The notes below the pieces were generated by a model, which saw only the letters and a list, made by a program, of their open reading frames with translations, was not told the DNA's origin and ran no database searches. Shown here in pieces: positions 32,156 through 43,749 of a stretch of DNA of 64,000 nucleotides. Every line of letters begins with the position of its first letter. The first letter of the stretch is position 1. Source of the stretch: Dermanyssus gallinae. Its lineage: Eukaryota; Arthropoda; Arachnida; Mesostigmata; Dermanyssidae. The position numbers and the translations under genes are program-made. The DNA is taken from contig QVRM01004007.1 of NCBI GenBank assembly GCA_003439945.1, positions 1,669,501 through 1,733,500 on the forward strand, read 5' to 3'.

Positions 32156-34623
32156 CGGGTGCTTTAGTAGAATACGCTGGTAGCACATATGTATACGCGA
32201 GCTTAAACACGTGCTACATAGCAAACCGCAAATATGCTATTCAACACACTCGGTACAAGTGTGTTGCTTCCCGTTATTGTATCCACTTAAAAACATAAAG
32301 TTATACCACGAATTTAAAACAAGTATATTTTGCAAAGCTACAGTTGCCTTCCTTCTCGCTGTTTCATTATGTGTTTGACGCTAGTCGGACAACGCCATGT
32401 AAGCTGCCTTGTGCACAGTTATTATCCTAAAGCGCTGGCAATGAGGTGGCACCGAGGATCATAGAGATGAATTATCAGAGTGACCTCACATGTTTACCCA
32501 GACACTCCTTATCGGAGGTTCCTCATTTCAGGAGCGTCTGTTGTTTATTGGGAGCCGCCCTACTCAATCCGCCGATGAGGTAGGCGATACTTATGTCGTC
32601 AGCAACATGTTGGCGCCCTTCGGCCGATAACGAAACCTGCGGTAGGCACTGATGACGGTTCAAATTTTCCTATCTTCTGACTAGGTTAAGCGCGCGTGTG
32701 TGTGTGTGTGAGCGTGGCCGTGTGTTTGCCTCGGGTCTAATCAACGCTCTTTTCATTTTTACACGTTTTGCCTTCTCGAGTAGCTGCTGCTGCTGCTGTC
32801 GCGGCATCTCGAAGGGAGCGATAATCGAAGTGCTGGAAGCTATTCGTTTAGCGGAGGGAGGGGGTCCTTTTCCAGAGCAGCTAGCTCACTGCAGGATCTC
32901 CTCTGCACAGCCAGCATCATGTTGAGCTGCTTCGTTTCTCCTGTTTCCTGACAGGGATGGAGGCGGCGCGGTCGGTCGGCCGCAAGAAACGGCGCAACCG
33001 TAATCGTGGCACTAAACGTGGCCCTTCTGCCTCCTGGCGACCTTCATTTTTGTCATCATCATGATCATCATCATCATCATCATCATCTTCCTCCTGGTCG
33101 TCGCCTCATGGCCACCGTCATTTAGTCAGAGACGCGAAGAACCGACAGGCAACAGGCAACCCTTTCAAAGAACTGCTGCCGCTGCTGCTGCTGCTGATTG
33201 AAGCTGGAGGCTGAAGGCTGACGACGGGCAACGCTCGTTGTCGCCGACCTATCCCTCCCTACAAGTTGTTCGTTTGTGTCGTCGATTCCGCGCCGCACCT
33301 CTTCGACTCACCAGTCACCGCCGCAACGACTTGGGCCGGGCCGGGCTGTTCTTATCGAGCAGGTCGACGCTATCTGCGCGCATCAAGGAATGCCGTCGAA
33401 CAGGCGCCAGCTGTTCTCCTGCCTCCACTGCCGCCACATGATTGTTGTTGTTGAGGTTGTTGTTGTTGTTGTTGTTGAGGTTATTGAGGTTGTTGTTGTT
33501 GTTGCTGCTGTTGCTGCTGCTGATGGTACTGAATCGTAGTGCTGTCGGCGTTTCAGTGGCTCATAGTGCTAAAGCACAACCTACACGCATGACAGGTTTA
33601 TTCAGTTGGACTCAGCGACTGATGACGAGCTTAACTGCAGTGTCTTGTCTGTGTCTTCCCGGCGGGCGGCGTTCATCGAGAGAAGAGCGGGTGGCTGGTT
33701 GACTGGCTGGCTGGCTGGGTGAATGGGTGAACGGGCGTGGCGTCAGCCAGCCGGCAAACGCCGCATATCAGTTGGTCGGTTGCCGGTTGTTGCCGGCCGT
33801 TACCGTGATGGCTCTGGTTATCGTTGATACTGACGTCAACGACAACCTACGATGATGATGGTGGTGGTGTTGGTGGCTTCTATTGTCACCACTCTGCTAC
33901 TTAGTAGTTGGCTAGTACTAGCTGACTTGCTGGTGTGGTCGGACAACTGCGTCGGGATCTCTCGCCGCCTTCGCCTCCCGCTTCTGTCTCCATAGCGAGT
34001 GTAGCCGGCGGCTCCGCAGTTAGCCTGGAGAGATGCTTGATGTCCTCGTCGTTGCCATCGACAACAACAACAACAGCATCTACAATAACGACTACAACGA
34101 CAAGAACAACAAATAGTACAATAACAGCAACGAAGACTACAACAATAACAACAGCTACAACACCACCACCACCACCACCACCACAACAACAACAGCAACG
34201 CCTGGGAGGACGTCGGAGACTACCGACCAGCAGCAACAGCAGCGTGGCGAGTGGTTGTGACGTCGCACGGAGGGTGGGGGGGAGACGGGGGGTGGAGGAA
34301 GAAGGAAGAGATGGAAAAGGGAAAATGCCTAGATGGATGATCATCGTGGCCGCTGCCGCCTGTCGCTCTCGCCTGCAATCTTCTCTGGCTTTATCTCTTT
34401 CCCCACCCTTGTATTCGTTATTTCCTGTCTGGTTTTCTCTCTGTAATTCTTTCTTTCTTTTTCTCCCTCTCTCTCGCGTCTGGAGTTGGTCATAGAAGGC
34501 GTCACGGCGCCAGCCGACGTCGGTGGTGGTGGTGGCGGCGGCGGCGGTGGTGGTGTTTTGTAAACGAAGAAAAATCGACTCGAAGCGATGCCTCTAAGCC
34601 AAAGCACCCATACCAGCATCACC

Positions 34624-34756
34624 TATTTAAACGTGGCCGCTCGTTGACAGTGTGCAAGCAAGCAAGCAAGCAAAGCGGGGCTCAACCAGACATTGAGACG
34701 ACCAAGAGAACCAAGCAGCCGTGTGCAGACCGAACAGAGAAACAACAACCGAACAA
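34624..34756 (+). promoter_or_regulatory. putative core promoter and 5' UTR
   Basis: TATTTAAA at about 34624-34631, then an initiator-like GACAGTGTG about 25 bp downstream, a (CAAG)n stretch, and CAA-rich leader sequence up to the ATG codons at 34757 and 34799. Confidence 0.45.
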
Positions 34757-36775
34757 ATGACGCGCCATCGGACAACTCGTCCTAACGCGCAACTCACTAT
34801 GCTACTTCCCGTGGTAAGCCGACGTTGACGAGCGAACAGAGTGAAGCTGTTGTTGTTGATGTTGTTGTTGTTGATGACAGGACCTTCGGTGACTCCTCGA
34901 CCCGGTACCCCAGAACAGCTGCCGCAGCAGCAGCAGCAGTTTTGATTCCTGAGTCAAACCGCCGGTAGCAAGTGGAGTAGTTCTGAGCTTTCAGCTTGGG
35001 CCGCAAGTGGAGCAGGTCCGATTTCGACCAAACCCGTTTTAGTTCAAAGTTCGACGACACGCCTCTACTACTGCTACCAGTACTGTTGCTATACATCATT
35101 ATTAGCACTAACGCATAACCTTATTTCATGTTCATAGTAACATGGCTCAATGCGCGTGTTCATAGAAACATGGCTCAATGCGTGCGTTTATTGTTGTTGT
35201 TGTGGTTGTCGTTGTTGTTCTACGTGCGACGTTTGTAAAGAACATGGCATCGGCGTATTAACTGGCCACGCGTGGTAAGGAGATGGTCGCCAGTCGGTGG
35301 CTGTTTTTGCTGTGTCTAGATGGAGGAGGAATAGTAGATGGAGCCTTGGTGTTTTGGGTCTTGGCCTGGCGCGGGTACTTATTTGTATTGGGTGTGTTTT
35401 GTGTGCTCTGTGTAAGTGTTTGCTGGCTGCATGTGTATTTGGCCTTCGTTCAAGCCGACAGCCAAGCGACAGTGGACGTCTGTTACCTCTTGCCGCTCGT
35501 ACACAATTCATTAATTCAGTCGTTCATTGGCTCATTCATTGTCTTCTGTGACCGGCCAGGCTTTGCGCCTCTCTGCTAGCTGGCAAAAGACCTCGAGACC
35601 GACTGAGGGAAAACTAAACGAGGCCGGGCTGGCTCGTGCCAGCTGTGTTGGCCACCGCAGCAGCAGCAAAACAATACCAACAACAACAACGACAGCAGCG
35701 GCAACATCCAAGCTACCCCCCCCCTCCCTTTCCCCCGGGCCCATGGTAGGCCGGGAGAGCTGGCGCAAAGCGCCTCACTGAAAACGGGGCACTGAACGCA
35801 AAAGCAACGAAAGCATTTAGCTGATTTGCCCCATGCCCTTCTCTCCCTCCCGCCCTCACACATACTCTCGCTCACTCACTCCTCCCCGCGTGTTTTTTCG
35901 CTTCTATTTCTTCTAATCCCCTGGCAGGCTTTCACCTTCGGCCCTTTCACTGGCCTGATGTTTGCGTCAGATGTGCTGTGGCTTTCTTTGTGGGGTCTCT
36001 CCCCCCACTCCCCCCCCCACCCCTCTTACGGGGTCTGTGCGTGCCTGTTTGGCTAACGGCTTTGCCGACCTGTTTTCAGGTTGTTTTCGTGTTGATCGCC
36101 GCAGCGGGACAACGCGTTCGAGCCGGCGAGCTGCTGAACCACTTGAAACGCAGCAACTTGGCGGGAAACAAGGGAAACGACGTGGCCAAGCTTCCGTTTC
36201 CGTCGACGTCGGCGTCACATTTTCCGGTTGCCGCCTCCGACAATGACAACAATGCGGTGGCAGTGCTACCGCCGTCTCCGTTGCTGGCTAGGCGACAGCA
36301 GCAGCATTCTCTAGGCAAGGCTGCCGTCGGTGGCGGAGCCGGAGGGCGCGATCTGATTCTGGCAGGGCAGCAGAGTCCGGTGACGGCCTCAGCAGCGGAA
36401 CAAGCAGCAGGAATCGCTATGCTTGGCGCTACAAAAGCAACAGAGGCCGATCGGAAGGCTCCGATTGAACGAAACATCGTCGCGCTCACGTCGGCCAAAG
36501 AGTCGAAGCAGCGCGACGAGACGCTTCGAGGCTACGAGGTTGCCGGTCCCAGTCTCGGAGGAGGAGACGGAGGCGGCGGTGGTGGTGGTGGTGGTGTTAG
36601 TGGTGTGAGCTCAAAAACGCACATCATTGTCGAGCCGCGAGTATCGCCACGTAAACGTATCACCGACTACGATTCGAACGTGCCGCCGCAAATGATCGCC
36701 GTCTATCACCATCACCGGAGGCGTTCCATACCGCAAGGCCATCACCGCCATCACCACCACGACGCACAGGTCTGA
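34757..36775 (+). CDS. secreted precursor, possibly BMP2/4-Dpp-like prodomain (partial)
   Basis: Exon 1 is 34757-34813 and ends at GTG/GTAAGC. Exon 2 starts at 36080 after TGTTTTCAG, and both junctions are phase 0. Splicing from the second ATG (34799) gives a clean signal peptide, MLLPVVVFVLIAAAGQRVRA. The intron splits it, so neither exon shows it alone. The product continues ELLNHLKRSNL, then Ala/Gln/Gly-rich linker sequence and an eight-Gly run. Near the end comes RKRITDYDSNVPPQMIAVYHHH. VPPxMxxxYxxH recalls VPPYMLDLYRRH in the BMP2/4 prodomain, where the first large coding exon also ends soon after. Exon 2 runs into TGA at 36773-36775, but CACAG/GTCTGA at 36770 could be a donor, again in phase 0. 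In that case the growth-factor domain lies downstream. I found no cystine-knot domain in the window. The secreted status is well supported; the BMP identity is inference. Confidence 0.6.
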
Positions 36776-36779
36776 GCTG

Positions 36780-37810
36780 TGCTTTTACGAACAACCTTCC
36801 ACATCAAGCAGCAACGTAATGAAATGATGAAACTGATGTCGCGGTTGACCTGAGCAACGGCTGCGCCCCTTCGGCACGATTTCGGCGCCCTTTTCCATAG
36901 CTGACTCAGGAAAGCTACTGTTTCGATACGAGCGTAAACGACGATCATATAACCCCATCTAGCCATAAGTGTTTCAGGCATTCAGTCGAATGATCTCTTT
37001 ATATCCAGCCTTATCTCTCTTTCTGTCTCTCCTCCTTTCGAAATCGACACAACGACGGCGATTTTTTACGTGAGAGTTACTTCAGAGGCAAAAGCCCTGC
37101 AGCCTTGGTATAATTTATTTATGAGTGCGCAATACGCAGTCCCGCTTTCCCTGCTTTATTTCACCTTCTGCTAGCATCAACCAAGGTTCACTTAGTATCT
37201 TATTGTCTATAGTAGTCGTATTTCATTAATTGCGTTGTTTTTAATAGCTTAATTTAAGTGTAAATGACACGTTTTTTGATAAATGTGAACTGTGTATATA
37301 CATTATATATAAATTATGCTGACATTGTGTATACATCGGTAAATAGAAGGTTTGACTGCTGCAGCTATTATTAGGTTGCAAGCAAATTAGTAATTGACAA
37401 AATAGGACCAGCGTTTTTATTGACATTGTATTCTTATTTACCCGCTAACTATATCCGGCGGCATACGTTTTCACCGCAATTGTATATATGCCCATGCGTG
37501 CTCCGCTCGCTTAACTCGATAATAAGCAAATGCAAAGCAAGTATAACAAGCGGCAAGAACGTCGAGCATGATGACAACAGTTCTTACGCATTACGTCGGC
37601 CTGGCTGTTGTGAGCGAGGCTTTATTAGCCACTGAGGGAACATCTGCCCAAGTTTGTGAAGGGTATCTAGCTGGCGGAATAACGCGTGTGTCCTCATTTA
37701 AAGCGTCGCTACGTCGGGTCATAACCAGATGATTAAGCTGTGTTTTCATCATCCAAATTGGCCGTTAAGGACCGCATGCATGTATATACGTTACGCAAAA
37801 ATAAACATTA
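36780..37810. other. no recognisable feature
   Basis: If the donor at 36770 is used this is intron; otherwise 3' flank. AT content rises after 37000. No coding motif. Confidence 0.35.
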
Positions 37811-37814
37811 ATGA

Positions 37815-38164
37815 TATCTAATGTATAATGTTGCACTTTCTAAGCCTAATGGTGCTAATCTGATAAGCACTGATACACATGTACGCGTCGGTACTGTTCA
37901 TTAACTGGGAATCACGTAGTCGGCTCGGCAACACTGTGCACAAATTATGACTGCATGCAATCCGAAAAGAACTTATAGCTGTGTCGTATCCTTCGTCCTT
38001 AGATTTATACAAGCGAGAATAAACCGAAACAACAACAACATTGCAACAGGAACATAGCAATAACAGCGCCAGGAGGCAACTTTATAATAACAACTGGATG
38101 CTATTTAATATATCTCATTGACAGGGGCTGTAGTTGTCATTCATATATATATATATATATATAT
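37815..38164 (+). repeat. 340-bp dispersed repeat Y, copy 1
   Basis: Begins TATCTAATGTAT and runs through GTTGCACTTTCTAAGCCTAA, ACACATGTACGCGTCGG, ATGACTGCATGCAAT, GCCAGGA, TTATAATAACAA and TATATCTCATTGACRGGGGC, ending in (TA)n. It is about 80% identical by eye to 40571-40934, in the same orientation. No coding potential is seen. No terminal inverted repeats or tRNA boxes were found. Confidence 0.85.
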
Positions 38165-38169
38165 CGGTT

Positions 38170-39880
38170 GCGGCTGCTTCGGTAAACGCCCATAACCCGC
38201 TCTATACGTTGCCTTCAGGCGGTCGATATTGTCAAAACTAGAGGCTCTGAGATGTTCCCATATAAGTTCGATCGCATAGCTTGCTGTAGGGGCAATTTTT
38301 AAGTTAAATAATTTGAAAGCCGTCTTCAGTGAGAGGAGTTGCCGACTATAATTAAGAAGATGGCAATCAGTGCCTTAGGTAACCTCTCCTCTAGATGTAT
38401 GCGCCCTTCACGACGAAACTTTGCCTTTGAAATATTTATCTCCAGTGAGGTGTCTGTCGCAAACAATGCGAGAGTGACCAACCTTTGCTAAATATAAGAG
38501 CGACTTTCGAAGCAGATAGCAATATTATCAGCGTATTGGATGGGCTTACTGATGGATGCTTCTGCTTCACAATCGTCAATCGCTCACTGATAATTACAGA
38601 AATTCCTGGACTGAGGTTACCGTTCTGTGCAAATTTGGCATGTTCGGCAACATCGTCTTCCAGGATCATCTCAGCGTTGCGAGGTGCAAAATTAAAAGGC
38701 AGATTTGAAATCTACAAATGTTGCAAACATTGAACGCCCGCGGCGGCTCACTGTTTTTTTTTATTGCGGAGTATTGCGCAGACTGTGTGTGTTGGCTTGC
38801 AGCGCCTGATTCCATGCTGTATCTTGGGTATGACGCCCTGTAGTTCAAGAGTTCAATTTTCTAGGCGCCGAGTTAAGAGCAACGATAGTAGTTTATGGAT
38901 GCAGCTTTTTTTTGGAGTTCTTCTCTAGGCTGAAGGATCCAACAGGAAACCTTTAAGAATCACGCCCGGAGGATGCTGGCTATTTAGCTGTGTGGGCCAT
39001 AAAACACTGGCATTTCGTAAGGAATTAGTGTTCACTGACAAAACATATCTCTGAAATTCTGGACAAGAAACGGGAACAAAATTGGACATGCAACCCTTTC
39101 CTTTGTCTGGCGCAATTATTTATAACCTAGCATTCTGTTGTAAGAACCATCTTTGCTTCTTGTGTTTCAATATATACGAGCTAGACCTGTCTTAGGGTAT
39201 TAGAGTACCACTTGCAGGCCCTATTGTAGAAATCTGTCATCTCAGGACAGTAACGGGCAAAAAATAATAATTGCTTCTCCTACTTTTGAGCTAGTATAGG
39301 TACATTTGCTCAGAACAGTATCAGTTTGGACGTTGGTCACATCCATAGGTTCAATAAAGCTCGACTGCTTCAAGGCTCTCAGGGCATCATTGATGCCCTA
39401 CATTCTATCAAATGTAGGTTTGAAATTAAGACAACCATCATGCTGGAACTTGCAGATTTGTAGGCAAGACATCTCTGAAAATGACGATAGCTTCGGGTTC
39501 GCGTCCATTTCATATATCAAACTAAGCCTCGTGGATGTCTACAATTGTACGTGCCAAATTTGGCGTCAATAATATGCTCCGTCATCTGAACAATATCGGC
39601 AACTTTTCTTTTTTTTGTAGGTAGCATTTGGACCCTGGAAGCCCTGGCGTTGGAGCAAAATTGTCGCGGATTTTACCGCGCAGGTTTTTAACGACGAAGC
39701 CTCCCATACGTAGAACCTTGCTTTACCCGATAGTTGTTTAGCGTCCCCGTCGACCCGTGCAAGTATCGATCGGTTGGCTGTCACATCTGCATCGTCCATG
39801 TTTTGTGAGGCAGGCGCGGTTCGCGTGCGTAACATTTGGGACTGTGACTCGCACTGTGTTCGGAGAGCATCCACCTGGTG
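38170..39880 (-). mobile_element. LINE remnant with RT and C-terminal region
   Basis: Minus strand from the top: an unassigned 100-residue frame (39874-39566) that could be from ORF1. Then near 38900 CIHKLLSLLLTRRLEN and QGVIPKIQHGIRRCK, the RT motif-2 region. Near 38330-38170 the C-terminal signature LFNLKIAPTASYAIELIWEH then DRLKATYRAGYGRLP. The IAPTAS...IW.H signature recurs on the plus strand at 51.55 kb, so both belong to one family. Stops are frequent and the palm motifs are lost. Confidence 0.65.
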
Positions 39881-39889
39881 CTCGAGCTA

Positions 39890-40560
39890 TGCGACGGCTG
39901 GAGAAGAGAAGAGCAATCGTCTCGTCAAGTGGCGATGTGAAGCTCTAATACTACCAATTTCAGGATAAGTACATCAAGTTCAAGTGCGAACTGAGCGGCG
40001 GTTAGCCCTGCTGATGAAAACTTGCGTATATTGTACCGCCAGTTTTAGGCCTGCTTCGCCTGTGTGGTCATCGTTGTCCAGCTCTCAGTAACTCTATACT
40101 GTACATAGAGCGTGCTTTTGCAGATTGCACATGCACAGTAACTTGTTTCCTGTCTTCCTGAACCAGCGTGAACAGCCCTACCTTTTTAGATTTTTATTAT
40201 TTATATAAGTTCGTTATGTTCAGCACTTGTTTCCTTACTTATGATAATTTTTACAAATCCTGCAGTTTAGATTGCCAGCCATAATGAACGTCAGTTGCAA
40301 AAAATAAATAAAAACAATTCGAAAAAAACGATAGAAAAGTCGTGTCATCGGCGTGTACGAGTCAGGGACATTCCATCTTGTCCTCGGAATTATCTCGGCG
40401 TGCGTGGGACCCGCTCACTAGAAGACCGCAGAGCAGCGCAAAACATAAACAAGCGTCTGTTGCAATGACGTAGTAAACCGAACGAATGATTGGCTGTTAG
40501 GCTGAGTGGAGTTGGAACCCCGGCACCACTACCTGGCGCACTTTGAAGTTTGTTTCGTTT
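39890..40560. other. no recognisable feature
   Basis: No motif on either strand. Confidence 0.35.
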
Positions 40561-40570
40561 GAAGTTTGAT

Positions 40571-40891
40571 TATCTAATGTATCATGTTGCACTTTCTAAG
40601 CCTAATAGTGCTAATCTGATGAGCCTTGGTACACATGTACGCGTCGGCACATTAACTAGGAATCTTGCATTCGGCTACATTGTGTATTAATCATGACTGT
40701 ATGCAATACGAGAAGCAATTATCGCTGCGACTTATCCATCGCCCTTGGATTATACAATTAAGACTAAAAACGGCAAAAACAAAAAACAACATAGCAATAG
40801 CAACAACAGTGCCAGGACACACTTTTATAATAACAATTCGATGCTATTTTATATATCTCATTGACGGGGGCTGTGGTTGTAACTCTTAGGC

Positions 40892-40929
<38 letters not shown>

Positions 40930-40934
40930 ATGAC
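40571..40934 (+). repeat. 340-bp dispersed repeat Y, copy 2
   Basis: Direct copy of 37815-38164 with small indels, also ending in (TA)n. The spacing between copies is 2.76 kb, and the sequence between the two is not duplicated. Confidence 0.85.
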
Positions 40935-41349
40935 TTGTTTATCAAAAGTGTTTCTGTATTCATTCAAGATATTACAGGTAATCAATCGGGGGGGGGGGGG
41001 CAAGTTTAGCAACAGACGATAACGCCAGTTATTTCTAATCAATAATAATATTCTGGCGGCGCTTCCACCTTGTCAAAGCGGAATAGCTGTGCTGGCGCAG
41101 ATACTACAACTGCCTTTTTGCAAACAGAAATTACAGCGAGGATAATGTAAAATGTGTTTTTTATAATACCATAAGATTAAAGAAGCATGAGTTCCCCATT
41201 AGTGTTGCCGAATTTCCCATTAAAAAAATCATTTAACAAGACGACAAGCTAGAAGTGAAGGAAACATTTCAGAAATTCGGCCCATAATCTGGCGGAGCTA
41301 TAGAGATGCCTCACTCTTAACGGGGGTCACTAATTTAACCCTGAGATCG

Positions 41350-41530
41350 GAGCCACGCGTCCAGAAGGGTGACCCATTAGGCTCAGCCGTTTTTAGGTTT
41401 GATATATCGGATCTAGTATCATGGTTTCAGAGACTATTTAACATGTGGCTTTTATGCGACGCTTCGACCTGGGATGCAGCTGACCTACTTTCTGGACTGA
41501 CTCTCAGCCAAAATTTAACATCCATGGGAC
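41350..41530 (+). mobile_element. RLE-family RT palm fragment
   Basis: The plus strand encodes VQKGDPLGSAVFRFDISDLVS then FNMW and DASTWD, which aligns with QQGDPLGPALFSLGISDLIS and FNV.YLDDATLAG of the element at 17135-19740. Only this palm piece is present. Confidence 0.6.
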
Positions 41531-41569
41531 TGCTTCTTGCATTGCTTTATAGACGGACCCCCAATAACA

Positions 41570-41670
41570 CAAATGTGCAACGGTGGGGCTCGAACCCGCG
41601 CACCTATATGTCTCCTCCGGTCGCGAGACACAGACGAATACACCACGTCACCGGGTTCAACGGGATACAG
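41570..41670 (-). mobile_element. tRNA-like SINE head
   Basis: On the minus strand an A-box-like TGGTGTATTCG (41645-41635) is followed about 40 bp later by a perfect B box GGGTTCGAGCCC (41597-41586). The T-stem has four of five pairs. The acceptor stem does not close at the expected spacing, so it is not called a tRNA gene. Confidence 0.45.
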
Positions 41671-42121
41671 CTGACCCAGGTGCTACAGACTTCATCTATA
41701 GCCATCAAATATCAACACGTCCTCGGTGCAGAAGTCAACAATTAACAACACCTAAAAGGTCTCAAAAGGGACTGAATGAGGATCACTGAAAGAGAGTTAA
41801 GGTAAGAGTTGTGTTGTCGACGACTCCCATGAAGTGAAGTGTGCGATTGCGCCGTGCTACGGTCGCGCAGTTGTTCTCATATTTTAAGTACGCCCCAGTT
41901 ACCGGTGTTTCTTCTGAGCAAACTCCTCTGTCTAGCGCGACCCTGGAAAGCTGCTGTAGTGTTGGCAGTTCGCCTATTTATCAATCTACGATATTGAGCT
42001 TAGCCTGTAGCAATGGTAAGAGAGAGAGAGTAGTAGTGGCAGTAACAGCCGTGGCTTTTTCTAAACAACATCGAGCTGACAGAGTATCCTCCATTCGTTT
42101 TCATTCCACCTTCCCAACCCA

Positions 42122-42393
42122 GTATATATATATATATATATATATATATGTCGCGTTGCTCTCTCCTGCACGGGACGTCGAGTGGCTTGTCTATCGGTGG
42201 AGGCGGGGGTCGATCTTTTTCTTGTCCTGCCGTTCTATCAATCTCTGTCAAACTCCGCTACACTCCTGCTTGTACACGACAAGCGCCGCTTCAGCCGCTC
42301 AGCTATCGGCGTCCCAAAAGGAGACATTACAGCCGCAGCCCCTCCCCGTCGTATATCTACCTGCGCAGGAGCTAATGGTAAACTGCCTCGCTC

Positions 42394-42452
<59 letters not shown>
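42122..42452. repeat. two (TA)n arrays
   Basis: Arrays at about 42122-42150 and 42399-42452. The long frames crossing them (Tyr/Ile runs) are not genes. Confidence 0.95.
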
Positions 42453-42454
<2 letters not shown>

Positions 42455-42639
42455 ATTTTGCGTGATACTGTCGTGTATTGTTTCATCCGGCGATATCAAT
42501 GGGCCATGATGTCTAATTATATTGCCGGGACGATGATCGAGAGTTGCTGCTGGTAAGCAGCGACTCTGGACTCGTTTACTTTCATTCGTAATGCTGGATG
42601 AACATAATTCTGGTTATTGGCCGGGTGTGGGCCTCTTGA

Positions 42640-43740
42640 AAAAAGGCATTTGCTTTATTGATTTCACGACCTCTTTTCAAAGGACCTCTACTCGTTATAT
42701 CACGTAGGACCTACAGGCGAAATTTCACTGAGCGCGTAATAAAACATTGCAAGGCTTCGGAACAGATGGATTCAGTCTGTTGTAAACGGTCAAATTGGCC
42801 ATGATGCATCGACGTATTGTAATTATTTTACAGAGGCCAACCAGTTAAATGCACACCGCGCGTCGTTGTTAAGGCCATCGTAATGTGGAACTTAAGATCC
42901 TCAAATATTCAGTCGTCTATTTTGCCCGTTTCGGGGGTGGTCACACTGATATTTTCTTGAGATAAGAACAGGCCACGTTGATTTGCCATTAGGGCTGCTT
43001 GACTCGTAGAACTGAAAATTTTGCCGCTGTTATTTTCGCTTTTGCCAGTCATACCATAGACTAAGACGCATGGTCTTTGAGAAGCGCCTCTGCAAGGAAT
43101 TGGAATGTCATGGGACTTCCCAGCCTTGGGTTCCGAGTATAGAATAGCTCTCGTTTGGTATTAAAACAGACGTAGCCTTCCGGAGTTGTAAACACGGCAT
43201 AGGGAGCAAGTCAGCTTTGCCAATGAAGTGTAGAAATTGCTGAAACCAGGCACATTGGCAGTTGTATTAGGTGGGCAAGCCGTGTTTAAGGCTGTACCAT
43301 TTTTGAAGTCACTTAGCCTTGATCTCGTGGTGGATTGCTTCTCATTGCTGGGGTGCGTGGGGTGTCTCTGAGAGCCTTATCCAAAGTCACACCTAAATAC
43401 TTAACCATATGAGTAGGTGTTACTGGATCTTGTCGGATATTTGTTATGGCTCCGTTGGCTGTTCCTTCGAGTAGATCCTCTTCACAGACGTCACGGGATT
43501 AATGCCAGATCTTTTTCTTAGGCGACAAACAAGGCCCCCGAGATATGTTGCGTTTCATCGTATGTTACATTGCATGGGGTTGGTCTCAATACGAATCCCT
43601 GGGGGGACGGCGGCTTTGACTGCACAGTGTGGCGCTCGGATACGTCGTAAGTAAAGGCATTTGTCCACAAGTGCTTTGTTTATGGCGTCCCTAGAAAGCG
43701 TATTAAATGCGCTTTTGATATCTAGAATGATGGCCAAATA
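42640..43740 (-). mobile_element. LINE RT remnant
   Basis: Minus strand: ILDIKSAFNTLSRDAINKAL (RT palm A, about 43731-43672), then a loss of the central palm, then VTPTHMVKYLGVTLDKAL (about 43418-43365), the post-palm signature of R1/Jockey/I-type LINEs. Further debris continues to about 42640. No intact YADD box. Confidence 0.65.
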
Positions 43741-43749
43741 GTGCGGCCG

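Larger units (their letters stand above)
28600..34600. other. GC-richer, TE-poor, trinucleotide-repeat-rich region
   Basis: Runs of GTT/CAA (29286-29304, 33440-33510, 34060-34200), CGT (31406-31440), CAT/CAG (33055-33085, 33180-33196) and GTGTGT recur. The only mobile element seen is the SINE at 31.9 kb. Long frames here, including poly-Val, poly-Leu and poly-Gln ones, are products of the repeats. The region lies upstream of the secreted-protein gene starting at 34.65 kb and may hold its regulatory DNA. Confidence 0.5.

Noticed and set aside
33836..34495. Poly-Val, poly-Thr, poly-Cys and poly-Trp frames in the 33.4-34.6 kb and 47.4-47.8 kb regions
   Set aside because: Products of trinucleotide repeats open in several frames on both strands.
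41570..41670. tRNA gene on the minus strand
   Set aside because: The B box is perfect but the acceptor and D arms do not pair; a SINE head fits better.
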